From NCBI GenBank assembly GCA_963675935.2, contig OY780964.2:186001-250000 (forward strand): a DNA stretch of 64,000 bases. The letters are read 5' to 3'. Below the pieces are notes generated by a model. The model did no database searches, was not told the DNA's origin, and saw only the letters and a program-made list of their open reading frames with translations. The position numbers and the translations under genes are program-made. This stretch comes from G963675935 sp963675935 (GTDB taxonomy: Bacteria > Planctomycetota > Planctomycetia > Pirellulales > Thermoguttaceae). Positions 9,716 to 19,944 of this stretch are shown in pieces (position 1 is the stretch's first letter; each line of letters starts with the position of its first letter).

Positions 9716-11760
9716 GTTAATGTCTCCTCCTCTTCTCGCAGACTAAGTAAAGCATCTTCAACAGACTGTTCCTCAATGGTCGTTTCTCCCTGGCCATTGG
9801 CCACCAGTCGGTAGAATTTGCCCCAGCGTTTTGAGTTGCGGAGATGTACCGCCTCCGCGCGGCGCAACTCCGTGTCCGTAGCCAGTAGAATCCATTGGGC
9901 ACATAGGTTAGGAATATTGTTTATTAAGCTGAGGCGGTGGTCCAATGACAGCCGCCCAAATGGTGTGTCCATAAAAAGTGGCATCTCCAACAAGTGTCCG
10001 CCGGCTGCCGTCTTAGCTAATGCGGCAATGAACGCGATAGACACAAGTTGACGCTGGCCGGCAGAGATATTGGCCAGTGTCGGAATATGATGCTGGTCTA
10101 GAATCTGTAACGAATAGTCATCGTTTACAACTATCGCCTCGAACAACTCACGGCTGTCTTCGTCCAAAAAGGTCTGCAAGAACTTCGTGGCCTCAGTGGC
10201 AACCGTTTGGCGGGCCTCGCGCGTAAACTCCGTAGCCACTGAGTTCAATGCAGAGAAGGCTCCTTGCACAATGCTGTGACGCCGGCTCAATTCATTCTGC
10301 AATCCACGCTCCTTATCCAATTTTGCCTTCTGGGCCTCAAGCTGGTCGATCTCGGAGCCAAGTTCGTCGCGTCGTTCCTCGATCCTTTTCTTTTTCACGC
10401 TGCGATCAAGAATATCTGTTTCGACCTTCTTGCGCTGTTTCTCCCAATGCATTGCATCGTCACGGGCATCTTCGCCGATGCGATCGTTCACGTGCTGCAA
10501 CTGCCGGCGTGACTTTTCCATGTCGCTGTTCTTGCGGCCGAAGTTCTGTAGCGCAGCCTCCGCACTTCGGCGGAGATTACCCTCCTGCTGGACGATCCCC
10601 AATAACTGGCCCCATAAATCCCAGGCTGATTCACCGAGGTTTGGATCAGCGACCTTTCGCAGCCATTCCTGTAGTTTGGCGTGCTCCTCGGTTCCCTTGC
10701 AGATTTCGCGCCCGCAAATGCACATGCCGTCGGCAAGGAGTTTTTCGATTAGCTCGGAGCGAATCTCTGGCGGTATCTCCCCCTTCTTCTTGCGTTTGTC
10801 GATATGTGCGAAAACCGTATTGATTTCGGGGGAACAAAGCAACAACGCGGTCCGCCCGAGCCGGTCTCGGAGTTCCGCCCGCAGATCCTGCATCTCCAAT
10901 TCCAATTGCCGGATTTGCTCGTCGAGCATTTCGCGTTTCTCTACGAGTTCGCGAATACCTCGATACTTCTTGAGTTTCTTGTCGAGGTCCTCTTTCTCTT
11001 GCTCTGCCTGTTCAATTTCGCTGTCGAGGTTGGCAATTTGGTCCTCTAACGTGTCTCGCTCGGTCGTTGCCTCATTCAACCGCTTCATCACGCGTCCCAA
11101 CTCCCCAGTCGCTGTCCGCTCCAACTCCTTGCCGAGATCCTTACCGAGCCGTCGAAGGGCTCGCAACCCCATCTCAATTGCGTCAATGTTCAGGAGGTTA
11201 CGCACGCCGCGTGACACTTCCTTTTTTTGGTGTTGACTGGCCCGAGTGAGGTTTTCGATCTTCTCGCCATCGAATAGAAAATACTCACGCACGCGGTAGT
11301 CGATTACGCCTCGGATGCGGTCGCGGATATCGTCTGGGTCGCGCACTACCTGGCAATTGCCATCGGGCTTCTCGACAGTCAACAGAAACTCCGTCTGCTC
11401 CTCTAGTCGCTCGCCGTCCTGCTGAATAATCGACTGCAAAAGACGTTTAAGTGTGTAACGATGGTCAGCATGTGTGAACACAAGCTCCACACCTCCCTCG
11501 ACCGGCTTACCATCTTGTTTACTCTCCTGGACGGAGCTAGTGTTGACCAAATGAACTTCGCGTTCGTCAACCTCAGAGCCGTCTTGCGTGAGTTGCCGAT
11601 CTCCGAATAAGCAAAAAACCAGCGCCCGAAATATGCCGGTCTTGCCACGGCCATTTTCACCGAACACAACGGTGACGTTCTTGCGGCCTTGAGAGAATCG
11701 CAATGTGTGTGTGCCGCGGAACTGTCGAAAGTTCCTAAGCGTCAACGATTCAATGAACAT
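9712..11760 (-). CDS. DndD-like SMC/Rad50-type ATPase
   Basis: 682 aa. The N-terminal P-loop GENGRGKTGIFRAL (residues about 33-46) follows MFIESLTLRNFRQFRGTHTL, the typical start of DndD and RecF/Rad50-like ATPases. Two long coiled-coil arms (about 190-300 and 400-500) flank a Cys-rich turn, CICGREIC, in the place of a zinc hook. The ABC signature ISAGQRQLVSIAF (about 565) and the D-box region LFMDTPFGRLSLDHR follow. DndD family members power DNA sulfur modification or processing; here no DndC-like sulfurtransferase is adjacent, so a restriction or sensing role is equally possible. It lies 4 bp after the 58-aa gene and overlaps the next gene by 4 bp. Confidence 0.85.
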   Translation of the reverse strand: MFIESLTLRNFRQFRGTHTLRFSQGRKNVTVVFGENGRGKTGIFRALVFCLFGDRQLTQDGSEVDEREVHLVNTSSVQESKQDGKPVEGGVELVFTHADHRYTLKRLLQSIIQQDGERLEEQTEFLLTVEKPDGNCQVVRDPDDIRDRIRGVIDYRVREYFLFDGEKIENLTRASQHQKKEVSRGVRNLLNIDAIEMGLRALRRLGKDLGKELERTATGELGRVMKRLNEATTERDTLEDQIANLDSEIEQAEQEKEDLDKKLKKYRGIRELVEKREMLDEQIRQLELEMQDLRAELRDRLGRTALLLCSPEINTVFAHIDKRKKKGEIPPEIRSELIEKLLADGMCICGREICKGTEEHAKLQEWLRKVADPNLGESAWDLWGQLLGIVQQEGNLRRSAEAALQNFGRKNSDMEKSRRQLQHVNDRIGEDARDDAMHWEKQRKKVETDILDRSVKKKRIEERRDELGSEIDQLEAQKAKLDKERGLQNELSRRHSIVQGAFSALNSVATEFTREARQTVATEATKFLQTFLDEDSRELFEAIVVNDDYSLQILDQHHIPTLANISAGQRQLVSIAFIAALAKTAAGGHLLEMPLFMDTPFGRLSLDHRLSLINNIPNLCAQWILLATDTELRRAEAVHLRNSKRWGKFYRLVANGQGETTIEEQSVEDALLSLREEEETLT

Positions 11761-11764
11761 GGTG

Positions 11765-11941
11765 CTACCTTTTTTCCTTGGCCAATTGTCGCACTACAGT
11801 CGTCAACTGCTCGGCAACGGATGCTTCGTTGCCATACTTCTCTGCAAGCTCAATGGCCTTCAATGCCAGTTGTGCCTCAAGCTTGTTCGTCTTGGCGTGC
11901 ATTTCCAGCTTATGCCGGACCACTTCATTTACCGTTCCCAT
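11765..11941 (-). CDS. small 58-aa helical protein between helicase and SMC ATPase
   Basis: The ATG at 11941 has GGAGGA a few bases upstream, and the frame overlaps the last 17 nt of the helicase gene in another frame. The sequence MGTVNEVVRHKLEMHAKTNK continues as a charged amphipathic helix (LEAQLALKAIELAEKYGNEA) and ends RQLAKEKR, stopping 4 bp before the SMC ATPase start. The strong ribosome site and exact fit between two co-directional genes argue that it is real. No family is recognised; it could be a partner of the helicase or ATPase. Confidence 0.7.
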   Translation of the reverse strand: MGTVNEVVRHKLEMHAKTNKLEAQLALKAIELAEKYGNEASVAEQLTTVVRQLAKEKR

Positions 11942-14108
11942 ATTCTCCTCCAGAGCAAAGTTGTATTTCTTCCGGCTGTGCTGTTGGGTCTAGATCGCCA
12001 CTAGCGCCGGATTCGTGGTAGATATCCCATGGACGTAGATCAAGCAAGTGCAGCATGCCATACCGGTCGAGAAGGTCACGGACCACGCGTCTTGCCGCGT
12101 ATTGGTTTTGGGCTGCGGACGAGAATTCCGCAAATCGGGGCATTTCGTGTCGTAGGACACTCCGCCCACCTTCGTCCCATGGCCCAGCATCAATTGGTGG
12201 AGCCGTAATCAGATCATAGATTGTTGCAACAGTCTTGCCTGGAGCACGGCGAAGCACGCGCCCGCGACGTTGAACAAACTCCCGCGGGTTCGTTGTGCTT
12301 GCCATGAAGATTGCCGTTCGGGTAGAGGGAACGTCAACACCTTCATCCAGGCATTTCATCGCAACAAGTACCTGAATTTCCCCTTTGCCGAAGGCGTCAA
12401 GCAACTGCGTTCGCTCTCGCAGTGGAACCGTATGAACAAACTCATGGCAACGAAGTCCAAGTGAGGATACACTGCGAAGAACCGCCGCATGTTCGCCCGG
12501 CGCGCAGTATATCAGCAAGTGTCCAAATGATTCGTGATTGCGTTCGGCCTGGCTCTTGGCGTGCCGCAACAATTCCATCACGGCTGGTAGCTTATTTTCC
12601 GCCGCCCAGATTATCCTGGCACGTTCAAGGAGCAGCCGCTCCAACCGCGTCTGTGCAGTATCGTCGTCCTGTGCCTTTTTGGCTGCCAGCGCAATGCGAG
12701 CGGACAGTTCCTGAAAAGCAGTCATTTCGTCCGCTGTGAGGCTAACCAGCACGGGATTATAGTCATAAGGAGTCAAGTACTTTCCGATGGCTTGCTCCAA
12801 GCCGAACTCGAACACTATTCCCCGAAAGTACGACAACAAGACTTGCGTGCCCTCCTCATCAAACCATCGCCGTGGCGTAGCGGAAAGCCCCATACGCAGG
12901 TCTGCGTGCGGGGAAAGCGCATTTCGCAGTTTTGCCGCTCCCAATGAATGCACCTCATCAGCAACAAGCAATAGACAATCTTTAGGGAGCCGGCAAAGCA
13001 GTTTTTGAAATGTGCCACCCGATGCTGTTGCATGAACAGCCATCAGAGTCACATGATTCGTTGCACCACTCTTGAAGTCATCAATCCGAGAAGATGCTTT
13101 GGGATACCAATGGTCGTGGGCGCTGCTGCAAAGTACCGGGTCAAAACCGAAGGCTCGCGCCTCATGCTCCCACTGATCCAGCAAGTGCAAGTACGGCACA
13201 AGCACCACCATCGCGAGTTTTTGTTTCAGAGAGAATGCAGCGGTTGCTCCCGCCAATGAAGTGATGGTCTTTCCTGTGCCCGTGGCCATTTCCCAAAGGC
13301 CGAGGCAGTCGTTTTTCAACCACTCGTCGATCGCCTGTTTCTGATAATCGTGCAGATTGTATGGACACACGGGCGCGCTCATGTCCGCAATCGCCAGCCC
13401 GCTACCGGAATTCGTCGCAAGCTGATATGGCCGGAAGATTGTTGTGCGTAGGCGGATTAGCGACTCGCGTGCGGCATCTGGAATCGCAAATACTTCAAAC
13501 TGGCCGTTGCGGTTGGCCGCAAGGTCCTTCAGACGCCGTTCGTGTTTGGCGACGTATACGGCTTGGCCGGAATCCCACGAACGAAAAACGCTGAATGCCT
13601 CACCGTTAAGCGACCCCTTGATCGAATCGTTAAACGAACCATGAAAGGCTACTTTATCCTGCTGCTCGTCCAAGAAGAGCCCTACCTTGTCGTGGTAGTC
13701 GCCTTGGCTTTGCCGATCCCGTGGTACGGCAATCAAGAACTCCAAGGCACCATCTGCGACAAGCCAGGCAAGCGTGTTACGAGTCTCCTCCTGCAAAGAC
13801 TGCTCCAAATCCTGAATCGTCCGGCCGAGCGCCGCTTTGATGGCCGGATTATCTTTAGCAATTGCGCCTAAACGCATCGCGTCCCAGTCCTCGTCCTGCA
13901 ATATCGGCGAGACGACGAATGTGGCCCGTCCACCGTTGGCGACGAGCCCCACGAGCCCATGTGCCGCGAGCCGCAACCAACCAGACGCAAAGAAACCCAC
14001 CCCGCGCAAATAGACGGTACTTTGGGAAAGGCATGGCACCATCAGATCCCGGACAATGTCATGTTCGGAACTGTCGTAAACCGGTTCCAGGGAAAGCGAC
14101 TGTAGCAT
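11925..14108 (-). CDS. PLD-like domain fused to superfamily 2 DEAD/DEAH helicase
   Basis: 727 aa. Residues 1-200 form a phospholipase-D-like domain with YHDKVGLFLDEQ (an HxK motif) and FHGSFNDS, as in HKD-type nucleases. The helicase core follows: an HDYQKQAIDEWL Q-motif-like element, P-loop MATGTGKTITS (about 273), DEVHS (motif II), GLSATPRRW (motif III), and QRRGRVLRRAPGK (motif VI). PLD-helicase fusions are common in defence islands, where the helicase translocates on DNA and the PLD module cuts. It directly abuts the gene encoding the sigma-like protein (its start at 14108 touches that gene's stop). Confidence 0.88.
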   Translation of the reverse strand: MLQSLSLEPVYDSSEHDIVRDLMVPCLSQSTVYLRGVGFFASGWLRLAAHGLVGLVANGGRATFVVSPILQDEDWDAMRLGAIAKDNPAIKAALGRTIQDLEQSLQEETRNTLAWLVADGALEFLIAVPRDRQSQGDYHDKVGLFLDEQQDKVAFHGSFNDSIKGSLNGEAFSVFRSWDSGQAVYVAKHERRLKDLAANRNGQFEVFAIPDAARESLIRLRTTIFRPYQLATNSGSGLAIADMSAPVCPYNLHDYQKQAIDEWLKNDCLGLWEMATGTGKTITSLAGATAAFSLKQKLAMVVLVPYLHLLDQWEHEARAFGFDPVLCSSAHDHWYPKASSRIDDFKSGATNHVTLMAVHATASGGTFQKLLCRLPKDCLLLVADEVHSLGAAKLRNALSPHADLRMGLSATPRRWFDEEGTQVLLSYFRGIVFEFGLEQAIGKYLTPYDYNPVLVSLTADEMTAFQELSARIALAAKKAQDDDTAQTRLERLLLERARIIWAAENKLPAVMELLRHAKSQAERNHESFGHLLIYCAPGEHAAVLRSVSSLGLRCHEFVHTVPLRERTQLLDAFGKGEIQVLVAMKCLDEGVDVPSTRTAIFMASTTNPREFVQRRGRVLRRAPGKTVATIYDLITAPPIDAGPWDEGGRSVLRHEMPRFAEFSSAAQNQYAARRVVRDLLDRYGMLHLLDLRPWDIYHESGASGDLDPTAQPEEIQLCSGGEYGNGK

Positions 14109-16632
14109 TTAGTGCCCCCCCCTTATCGCAACTTCCCAATCATCGATCTGTAAGCATTCGGCACCCTCCAACATTTTCTGAGTTACGGATTTCGCGATCA
14201 CCCGTGATTCACGCAAGAACTCAGAGAGCGCATTGAGACTAGCCGCCCCATGAAAGTGTCGCTCAAGGACAATCGCCACGAAGTCCGCAAAGGAAGCGAG
14301 GGGGTGTTCATCTGATCGGAACACAAAAGCAATGCGACGATTGCCAAAAACGCCGACTCGCTTGTCTTTTTCAAGAAGTTCTGCAATCAAGATGGGCGTC
14401 CAATCAATACCATGGGCAAGGTGGGGGAGTTCTGACTCATGCAATTCTAAGAGAACATCCGCTCTGGCGAACACCTCTCCAGCACGGGCTTGCTCACTAT
14501 AATACTGTTCAGCCACCCGAATGAGTTGCGATTGCTTTTCGTCTTTCCAAGCGATGGTATCTACGTGAACCACTATTCCATTGAGGTAGTGCAGAATGCC
14601 GTCCGTCAAGCAAGCCGCCATTACGCTCTGATAGCTAAAACCAAGTTTGTCTACAAAACGCTGCCGCAGTTCTCCGCAAGACACCGGTTGCTGCTTTGCC
14701 CGCACATACGCAACAATCGAATCACGAATCGTGTCCTTTGTGGTCAGATCGCTCGTGGAGACCAACGTCAATAATGGGTACGAGCAATGTGAGATCGACG
14801 CACTAGCAAACCGCACGAGCACCGAATGGAGCATGCGAGCATCGTCGATACGCAAGCTTAAACATGACACCCGTTTTTCGGTGAAAATACGGTCGGCGGA
14901 AACCTGGCCTTCTCGTGACAAGCGTTGCTTGACATACTCAACCAGGGAAATGAATGCGGGAGAGCTGGCGTTAAAATAGTCAACGTGCAGAAATCCTTTC
15001 TCCGTTCGTATCACGTTTTCCCATTGAATGGTGATTTGCGTTAGCTGATAATCCTTCAGCCCCATGCGATCACAGGCGATGTGTCGCAGTGTCTCGGTTT
15101 CCACAACATCACCCTCTTGGCGGATCACTTCTTCAAGGATTTCGAGGTTAGGAATCCGATATTTCGCTCCCCCAGCAAGACTGATATATGGAGTCTTATG
15201 AAACACCAACTTTGGATGCCGGCGATGCTTCAGACAGGAATGGACCGCATATTCTGATGTCAGGCCAGCTGCAACACATTCATCCTTGAATACCTGGAAG
15301 GCGGCGTTTGCTGACACCTGTGGAACGGGCCCCTCACGCAATGCGTCAATGACCCATTTCTCAACTGTATTGAGAACAGGCGTGTAAAGATTAACGTGGC
15401 ACTTGTGCTGGTAGATACCACCCCGATCCCAAAGCAAGATGTCTGTCCCGTTATGAACACTGGTACTTAGTGTGTGCCAGACCATCTCGGGAGTCACTTT
15501 GTCAAGCCGTGTGCGGTTTACGACGGCATGGACTTCGCCATAGGTCATTGGCCCAACATGGTCTTTGAGAATCGACTCCAAGGCCGCGTAAAGCGGCCCC
15601 TTGGCAGTGGCCCAATGATCGCGAGCCCATAATTCGTTCTTAACGACTCGGAATCGCTTTGGAGCTGTCAAAGAGCGACCAAAAGCGAGTCGGAGCAGAC
15701 TGACGGAAGGTTTTGTGGGACACTCGCCGCATCGCTGGCAATCCTCGAATGTCTGCATTTGTGATTGGAGCTGCCGTGCCAGTGGCGCAAGTCCAATCAC
15801 CTTCTCCTGAGTGCCATCAAGAACAGCATTGAGGGCGTTCGGCAACGATGGACAATCGACGCATCGAAAACCGTGGAGGCAAACATAACGGTCGTCGAGA
15901 CATTTTAGATCGGAGAAAGCGGGTAAAAACCGGGAGATCGCTTTCTTGTGAAGCGGCGTCTGCCATCCGTAATGCAACTGAATGGACTTGCAGATGCCCG
16001 TGATGCTCATAACTGGTGTCATGTCCCTGAGCATTCCCGCCATCAATTTATGGAGAGGTTCCAATGCCTGGGCTGCTCGCCAATGGAAAAGCTTCTTCAA
16101 ACCCGCTTTCTCAATCTGTCGGATTCGCTCTCTTGTCAAACCAAGTTGATCTGCAAGCTCTTGGAGTATGCGAGGTGCGGATTGCCATCCCATCCGTTCC
16201 AACAGGATATGGCGTTCACGCTCATCCTTTATTATCGGCTGGATTAAGGAGGCCAAGAACGTTCCGGAAGATTGGATATCAAGCTCTGTTTGGCCAATGC
16301 CTTCGGCCGAATGCTGTAGGAATTCCTCCGTTGTGCGTTGAATCTTGCCAAGTGTGCCGTTGCCAAATCCCTTGTGGCTAAGTAGTTCGTCCCCTGGCGT
16401 CATGAGCATGTCACCGATGGTGGCAACGCCCTTCTCGGAAATTGCACGAGTCACGCGATCGCTCATCGCTAAACGTTCTATTGGGGTACTGTGGTGGTAT
16501 GACTCGTGAAGATCGTTGGAACTAATTCCAGACATCGGGCAGTTGGAAAAGAGTGTGTCCGTCCTGTGAACTACATCTTGCATGGTCTGGTATTCTGGAA
16601 TCGTGGGGCAAACGATATCCAGGAGGTCAGTC

Positions 16633-17109
16633 ATGGACAGTGCGCGACGACGGAGCCCGGCGGAAGCGAGACGTTTTTGGGAGTTGGCAATCGATCTGTG
16701 GGCGAATAGCGGGATGAGCGCGGCAGGCTTCTGCCGACGCGAGGGCCTGAAAGAATCCTCGTTCTACGCCTGGCAACAACGGCTGCGAAAAGAGGATCGC
16801 CCATCGGAGGCCATCGCCACGCTGGCGACAATGGAGTCGACATCGGCGCAACCCGAGACAAAGCCGATAGCCCAGCAGTCCCGTCGGCAGCGTAAGCGGC
16901 TGTGTCAGTCCGCGGGCGATGGCAGCTTGGTGCCCGTGCGTCTGGTGGAGGATGCCGAGCCAATCGCGGCGAACGCGGCCAACACGTCGAGGTCGTCACC
17001 GCCCATCGAGATTCTTCTTCCGCGTGGGACGCTGATTCGCGTTGAGCACGGTTGCGACATCGCACTGCTGCAGCAAGTCTTGGCCGTGTTGGAGAGCCCG
17101 CCGTGCTAA
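16633..17109 (+). CDS. tnpA: IS66 TnpA accessory protein, copy 1
   Basis: 158 aa from the ATG at 16633, which has the strong site GGAGGTCAGTC just upstream. The N-terminal helix-turn-helix (NSGMSAAGFCRREGLKESSF, then YAWQQRLRK) is typical of IS66 TnpA, which is thought to bind DNA and is required for transposition. The C-terminal IEILLPRGTLIRVEHGCD resembles the conserved TnpA tail. It overlaps tnpB by 7 nt. Confidence 0.9.
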   Translation: MDSARRRSPAEARRFWELAIDLWANSGMSAAGFCRREGLKESSFYAWQQRLRKEDRPSEAIATLATMESTSAQPETKPIAQQSRRQRKRLCQSAGDGSLVPVRLVEDAEPIAANAANTSRSSPPIEILLPRGTLIRVEHGCDIALLQQVLAVLESPPC

Positions 17110-17507
17110 GTCTGCCCGTGGCGGTACGAATCTTCGTCTTCACGGGCGTGACCGACATGAGGAGGAGTTTTGATGGGTTAGCCGCGATGGTCGAGAGCGA
17201 GATCGGCCAGAACCCGGAGTCAGGCCATTTATTTCTGTTCTTCAATCGTCGCCACGATCGCGTGAAGATTCTTTTCTGGCAGGGCGACGGCCTTGTTCTT
17301 TGGTACAAGCGATTGGAAGGATCTACCTTCCCATCATTGCGAGCCACCTCTGACAAAGCGGGCGAAACGCCGGCATTGGAGATCCGCGTCGGCGAATTGG
17401 CAATGTTGCTCGATGGCGTCGATCCGCGGACGGTTACGCGGCGTAAACGATTCTATCGTGTGGCTCGCGCGCGCGATGATTCTCCGCGGCCAGCCCTTCA
17501 CTCATGA
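17103..17507 (+). CDS. tnpB: IS66 TnpB (Orf2 family), copy 1
   Basis: 134 aa. I place the start at the GTG at 17103, which overlaps the tnpA stop (GTGCTAA). The core VRIFVFTGVTDMRRSFDGLA and GHLFLFFNRRHDRVKILFWQ is the standard IS66 Orf2 signature, followed by GLVLWYKRLE. TnpB is required for transposition of IS66 elements, but its mechanism is not defined. Confidence 0.93.
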   Translation: MLSLPVAVRIFVFTGVTDMRRSFDGLAAMVESEIGQNPESGHLFLFFNRRHDRVKILFWQGDGLVLWYKRLEGSTFPSLRATSDKAGETPALEIRVGELAMLLDGVDPRTVTRRKRFYRVARARDDSPRPALHS

Positions 17508-17574
17508 TTTCCAAACAAAAACTATTCTTTCCCTCTGGAATAAGTCGGGTTCATTGTGTATCTATAGAGACGCC

Positions 17575-19260
17575 ATGAACGCGAACGTCTCTTCATCACC
17601 GAACTCATCTTCGCCGCCGGCGGATACCCCAGACTTGCAACGACTGATCGAAGCTTTGCTGGGTCGGGAATCGCATCTGCTGACCGCTTTGGAGGAATCG
17701 TCGCAGACGGTCGCTGCCCAACAGCAGACGATCGAGAAGCTCAGCCACGAGTTGGCGTTGTTGAAGCGACACATTTTCGGGCATCGTCGCGAGCGGTTTG
17801 CCGAAGACCCGCGTCAGCAGCATCTTTTCGAGGTACAGAACGATTCCTCGTCATCATCGACGCCGGCGGTGGAAAGCACCGAGGAGCCATCGACGCGAAA
17901 GCGTCGCGGCCACGGTCGTCGGCCGCTGCCGCAGTTTTTGCCGCGCAAGCGGGTGGAACACGCGGTTTCCGCGGAGGAATTGGTGTGTCCGTGCTGCGGC
18001 GAGTCGCGGGAGAAGATCGACGAAGAGGTTAGCGAACAATTAGCCTACGTTCCCGCTTCGCTGTACATTGAGGAGCACGCCCGGTTCACCTACGCCTGCC
18101 GGAAATGCCAGGAACAAGTGGTGACGGCGTCGAAGCCGGCGCAACCGATCGAGAAGAGCGTCGCCGGGCCGAGCTTGCTGGCCCATGTGATCGATGCGAA
18201 ATACGCCCAGCACAAGCCGCTGTATCGTCTGGAAGACGATTTGGCGCGGTATGGGGTGCTGATTCGTCGCAGCACGCTTTGGGGCTGGATGCGAGGTTCG
18301 GCCGAGTGCCTGACGCCGTTCTATCGGCTGCTGATTCGCCGAACGTTGAGCAGCGGCGTGTTGGGAACCGACGACACGCCGGTGAAAGTTCTCGATCCGG
18401 AGTTGGACCACACACGAACCGGTCGGTTTTGGAGTTATGTAGGTGACGCTCGGCATCCCTACACTGTCTACGATTACACGCCGAACCGAAAGCGGGATGG
18501 TCCGCAGAAGTTTTTGAGGGACTATCGCGGCGTGCTTCAGGCGGACGCCTTTGGTGGTTATGACGGAATATTCTGGGAGTCGCGCGGGGCGATTGTCGAA
18601 GCTGGCTGCAACGCGCACGCCCGGCGGAAGTTTTTTGACGCTCGCGACACCTCGCCTCAGTTGGCGCACGAGGCGTTGGCTTTCTTTCAGCAGCTTTACG
18701 CTGTGGAACACGAGGCGGTTGGCATGTCGGACGACGAACGACTGGCGTTGCGCCAGGCGAAGTCGGCGCCCATCATGGAGGCGTTGGCCGATTGGCTACG
18801 CGACAAGTTGGTCGTGGTGCGGCCGAAGTCGCCGATTACCGTTGCGATCAAGTACAGCCTGCGGCAGTGGGAGGCGCTGACGCGGTTCCTCGGCAACGGG
18901 GCGATTCCCATCGACAACAACCGAACGGAGCGATCGCTGAAAGAGCAAGCGCTCGGACGCCGCAATTGGACATTCTTGGGCAGCGACCTGGGCGGCAGCA
19001 CGGCGGCGGTGCTTTACAGTTTCGTGGCCAGTGCGAAGCGGCATCATCTCGACCCGCAGGCGTACTTGACCGATGTGTTGACCCGGCTGCCGCAGATCAC
19101 CAATCCGCTTGAGCTTCGTGGGCTACTGCCGGATCGTTGGGCGAAAACCCATCCGGAGCATGTGCGGAGCTACCGACGCGAAGAATCGGCCGCTGCGGCC
19201 CGTCGACGTCAAAGTCGGCATCGCCAATTGGCGAAGAAGCATCCGAGCCGTCGGTCCTAG
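17575..19260 (+). CDS. tnpC: IS66 TnpC transposase, copy 1
   Basis: 561 aa from the ATG at 17575. It has an N-terminal coiled coil (QQQTIEKLSHELALLKRHIF), the zinc-finger-like segment CPCCGESREK with later CRKCQ, and a DDE catalytic domain with GTDDTPVKVLD (D), LQADAFGGYDGIF (D) and DNNRTERSLKEQALGRRNW (E). A C-terminal Arg-rich tail follows. The frame is intact. Confidence 0.95.
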   Translation: MNANVSSSPNSSSPPADTPDLQRLIEALLGRESHLLTALEESSQTVAAQQQTIEKLSHELALLKRHIFGHRRERFAEDPRQQHLFEVQNDSSSSSTPAVESTEEPSTRKRRGHGRRPLPQFLPRKRVEHAVSAEELVCPCCGESREKIDEEVSEQLAYVPASLYIEEHARFTYACRKCQEQVVTASKPAQPIEKSVAGPSLLAHVIDAKYAQHKPLYRLEDDLARYGVLIRRSTLWGWMRGSAECLTPFYRLLIRRTLSSGVLGTDDTPVKVLDPELDHTRTGRFWSYVGDARHPYTVYDYTPNRKRDGPQKFLRDYRGVLQADAFGGYDGIFWESRGAIVEAGCNAHARRKFFDARDTSPQLAHEALAFFQQLYAVEHEAVGMSDDERLALRQAKSAPIMEALADWLRDKLVVVRPKSPITVAIKYSLRQWEALTRFLGNGAIPIDNNRTERSLKEQALGRRNWTFLGSDLGGSTAAVLYSFVASAKRHHLDPQAYLTDVLTRLPQITNPLELRGLLPDRWAKTHPEHVRSYRREESAAAARRRQSRHRQLAKKHPSRRS

Positions 19261-19944
19261 CCCGCTCTGCCGCGCACTTGCTCATCACCGCCGCTCAGGT
19301 ATGTGGTGTTCACAGGACGGACACAAAAGAGTGGTAATTTTCTCCAACATGCCGGAGTAGCTGGATGCCTTACAATGTCCAGATCACTCTCATCCTGGCT
19401 CGATTGCTCCAGCAATATTGCTGGATGAGCAAGGACGCTCGAAGACTCCATCCCCGATTCTTTTTGTATTTCAGTCTGGACTCGTCCGAGCTCTTCCCAG
19501 GTAATGGTCCCGCAGTTTGAAAGGGGACCAATATTTGCCAGGTTCAGCGATAGGAACTCTTGCACTGTAGTCACTCTGAGGCGGCGAAGTGCTTTGCGCC
19601 CTCGCACCGACAATCTGAGAACACTGATGTCGTCGTTATGTTTAACCGCCAGATGGCACGTATCGGTGCCCCTGTTGTTGTTCGGAAAAAGGGCTTCTTG
19701 CAGTCTGGCACGCGTCTTTTTGAGTTTTGAGTAGGTGGTTGCTCCAAATCCCCGCAAGTCGAAGACTCTCCACAAATCAAGTTCAAGGAATTCCCCCACC
19801 GTCGAGACGCAGAGCAATTCAAGCGCGTTGCGTTCCTTCGTACTTAGATAGACTTCGGTGATGGGAGTTACCGTTGAAAGCATGAGTTATTTAGGAATCA
19901 TCAGTGTTCTGGTGTGCCTTGAATCCGAATGCTTCAGTCATTAG

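Larger units (their letters stand above)
16555..19324 (+). mobile_element. IS66-family element, copy 1 (2770 bp, complete)
   Basis: Perfect inverted ends GTGTCCGTCCTGTGAAC are flanked by the 8-bp duplication AAAAGAGT (16547-16554 and 19325-19332), the usual duplication length for IS66. It carries tnpA, tnpB and tnpC in order. The length is identical to copy 2 at 25864-28633, with a few dozen base differences or fewer. Confidence 0.96.
14109..19883 (-). pseudogene. fused alpha-CTD / sigma70-region-4 protein (998 aa when rejoined), split by IS66
   Basis: The pieces 19883-19325 and 16546-14109 rejoin in frame when the IS66 copy and one 8-bp duplicate (AAAAGAGT) are removed, giving WRKLPLFSNCPMSG across the junction. 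The product has three helix-hairpin-helix modules like the RNA polymerase alpha C-terminal domain: residues about 9-62, 86-145, and one just after the junction (ISEKGVATIGDMLMTPGDEL). A sigma-70 region-4 type segment follows (LGLTRERIRQIEKAGLKKL). Two Cys clusters come later (CVDCPSL; CQRCGEC), perhaps metal-binding. The remaining 600 residues are unrecognised. Related sigma-like HTH proteins occur in defence neighbourhoods. As the first large gene of the operon it may act as a DNA-binding sensor or regulator; that is inference. In the present state only fragments can be made. Confidence 0.78.
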
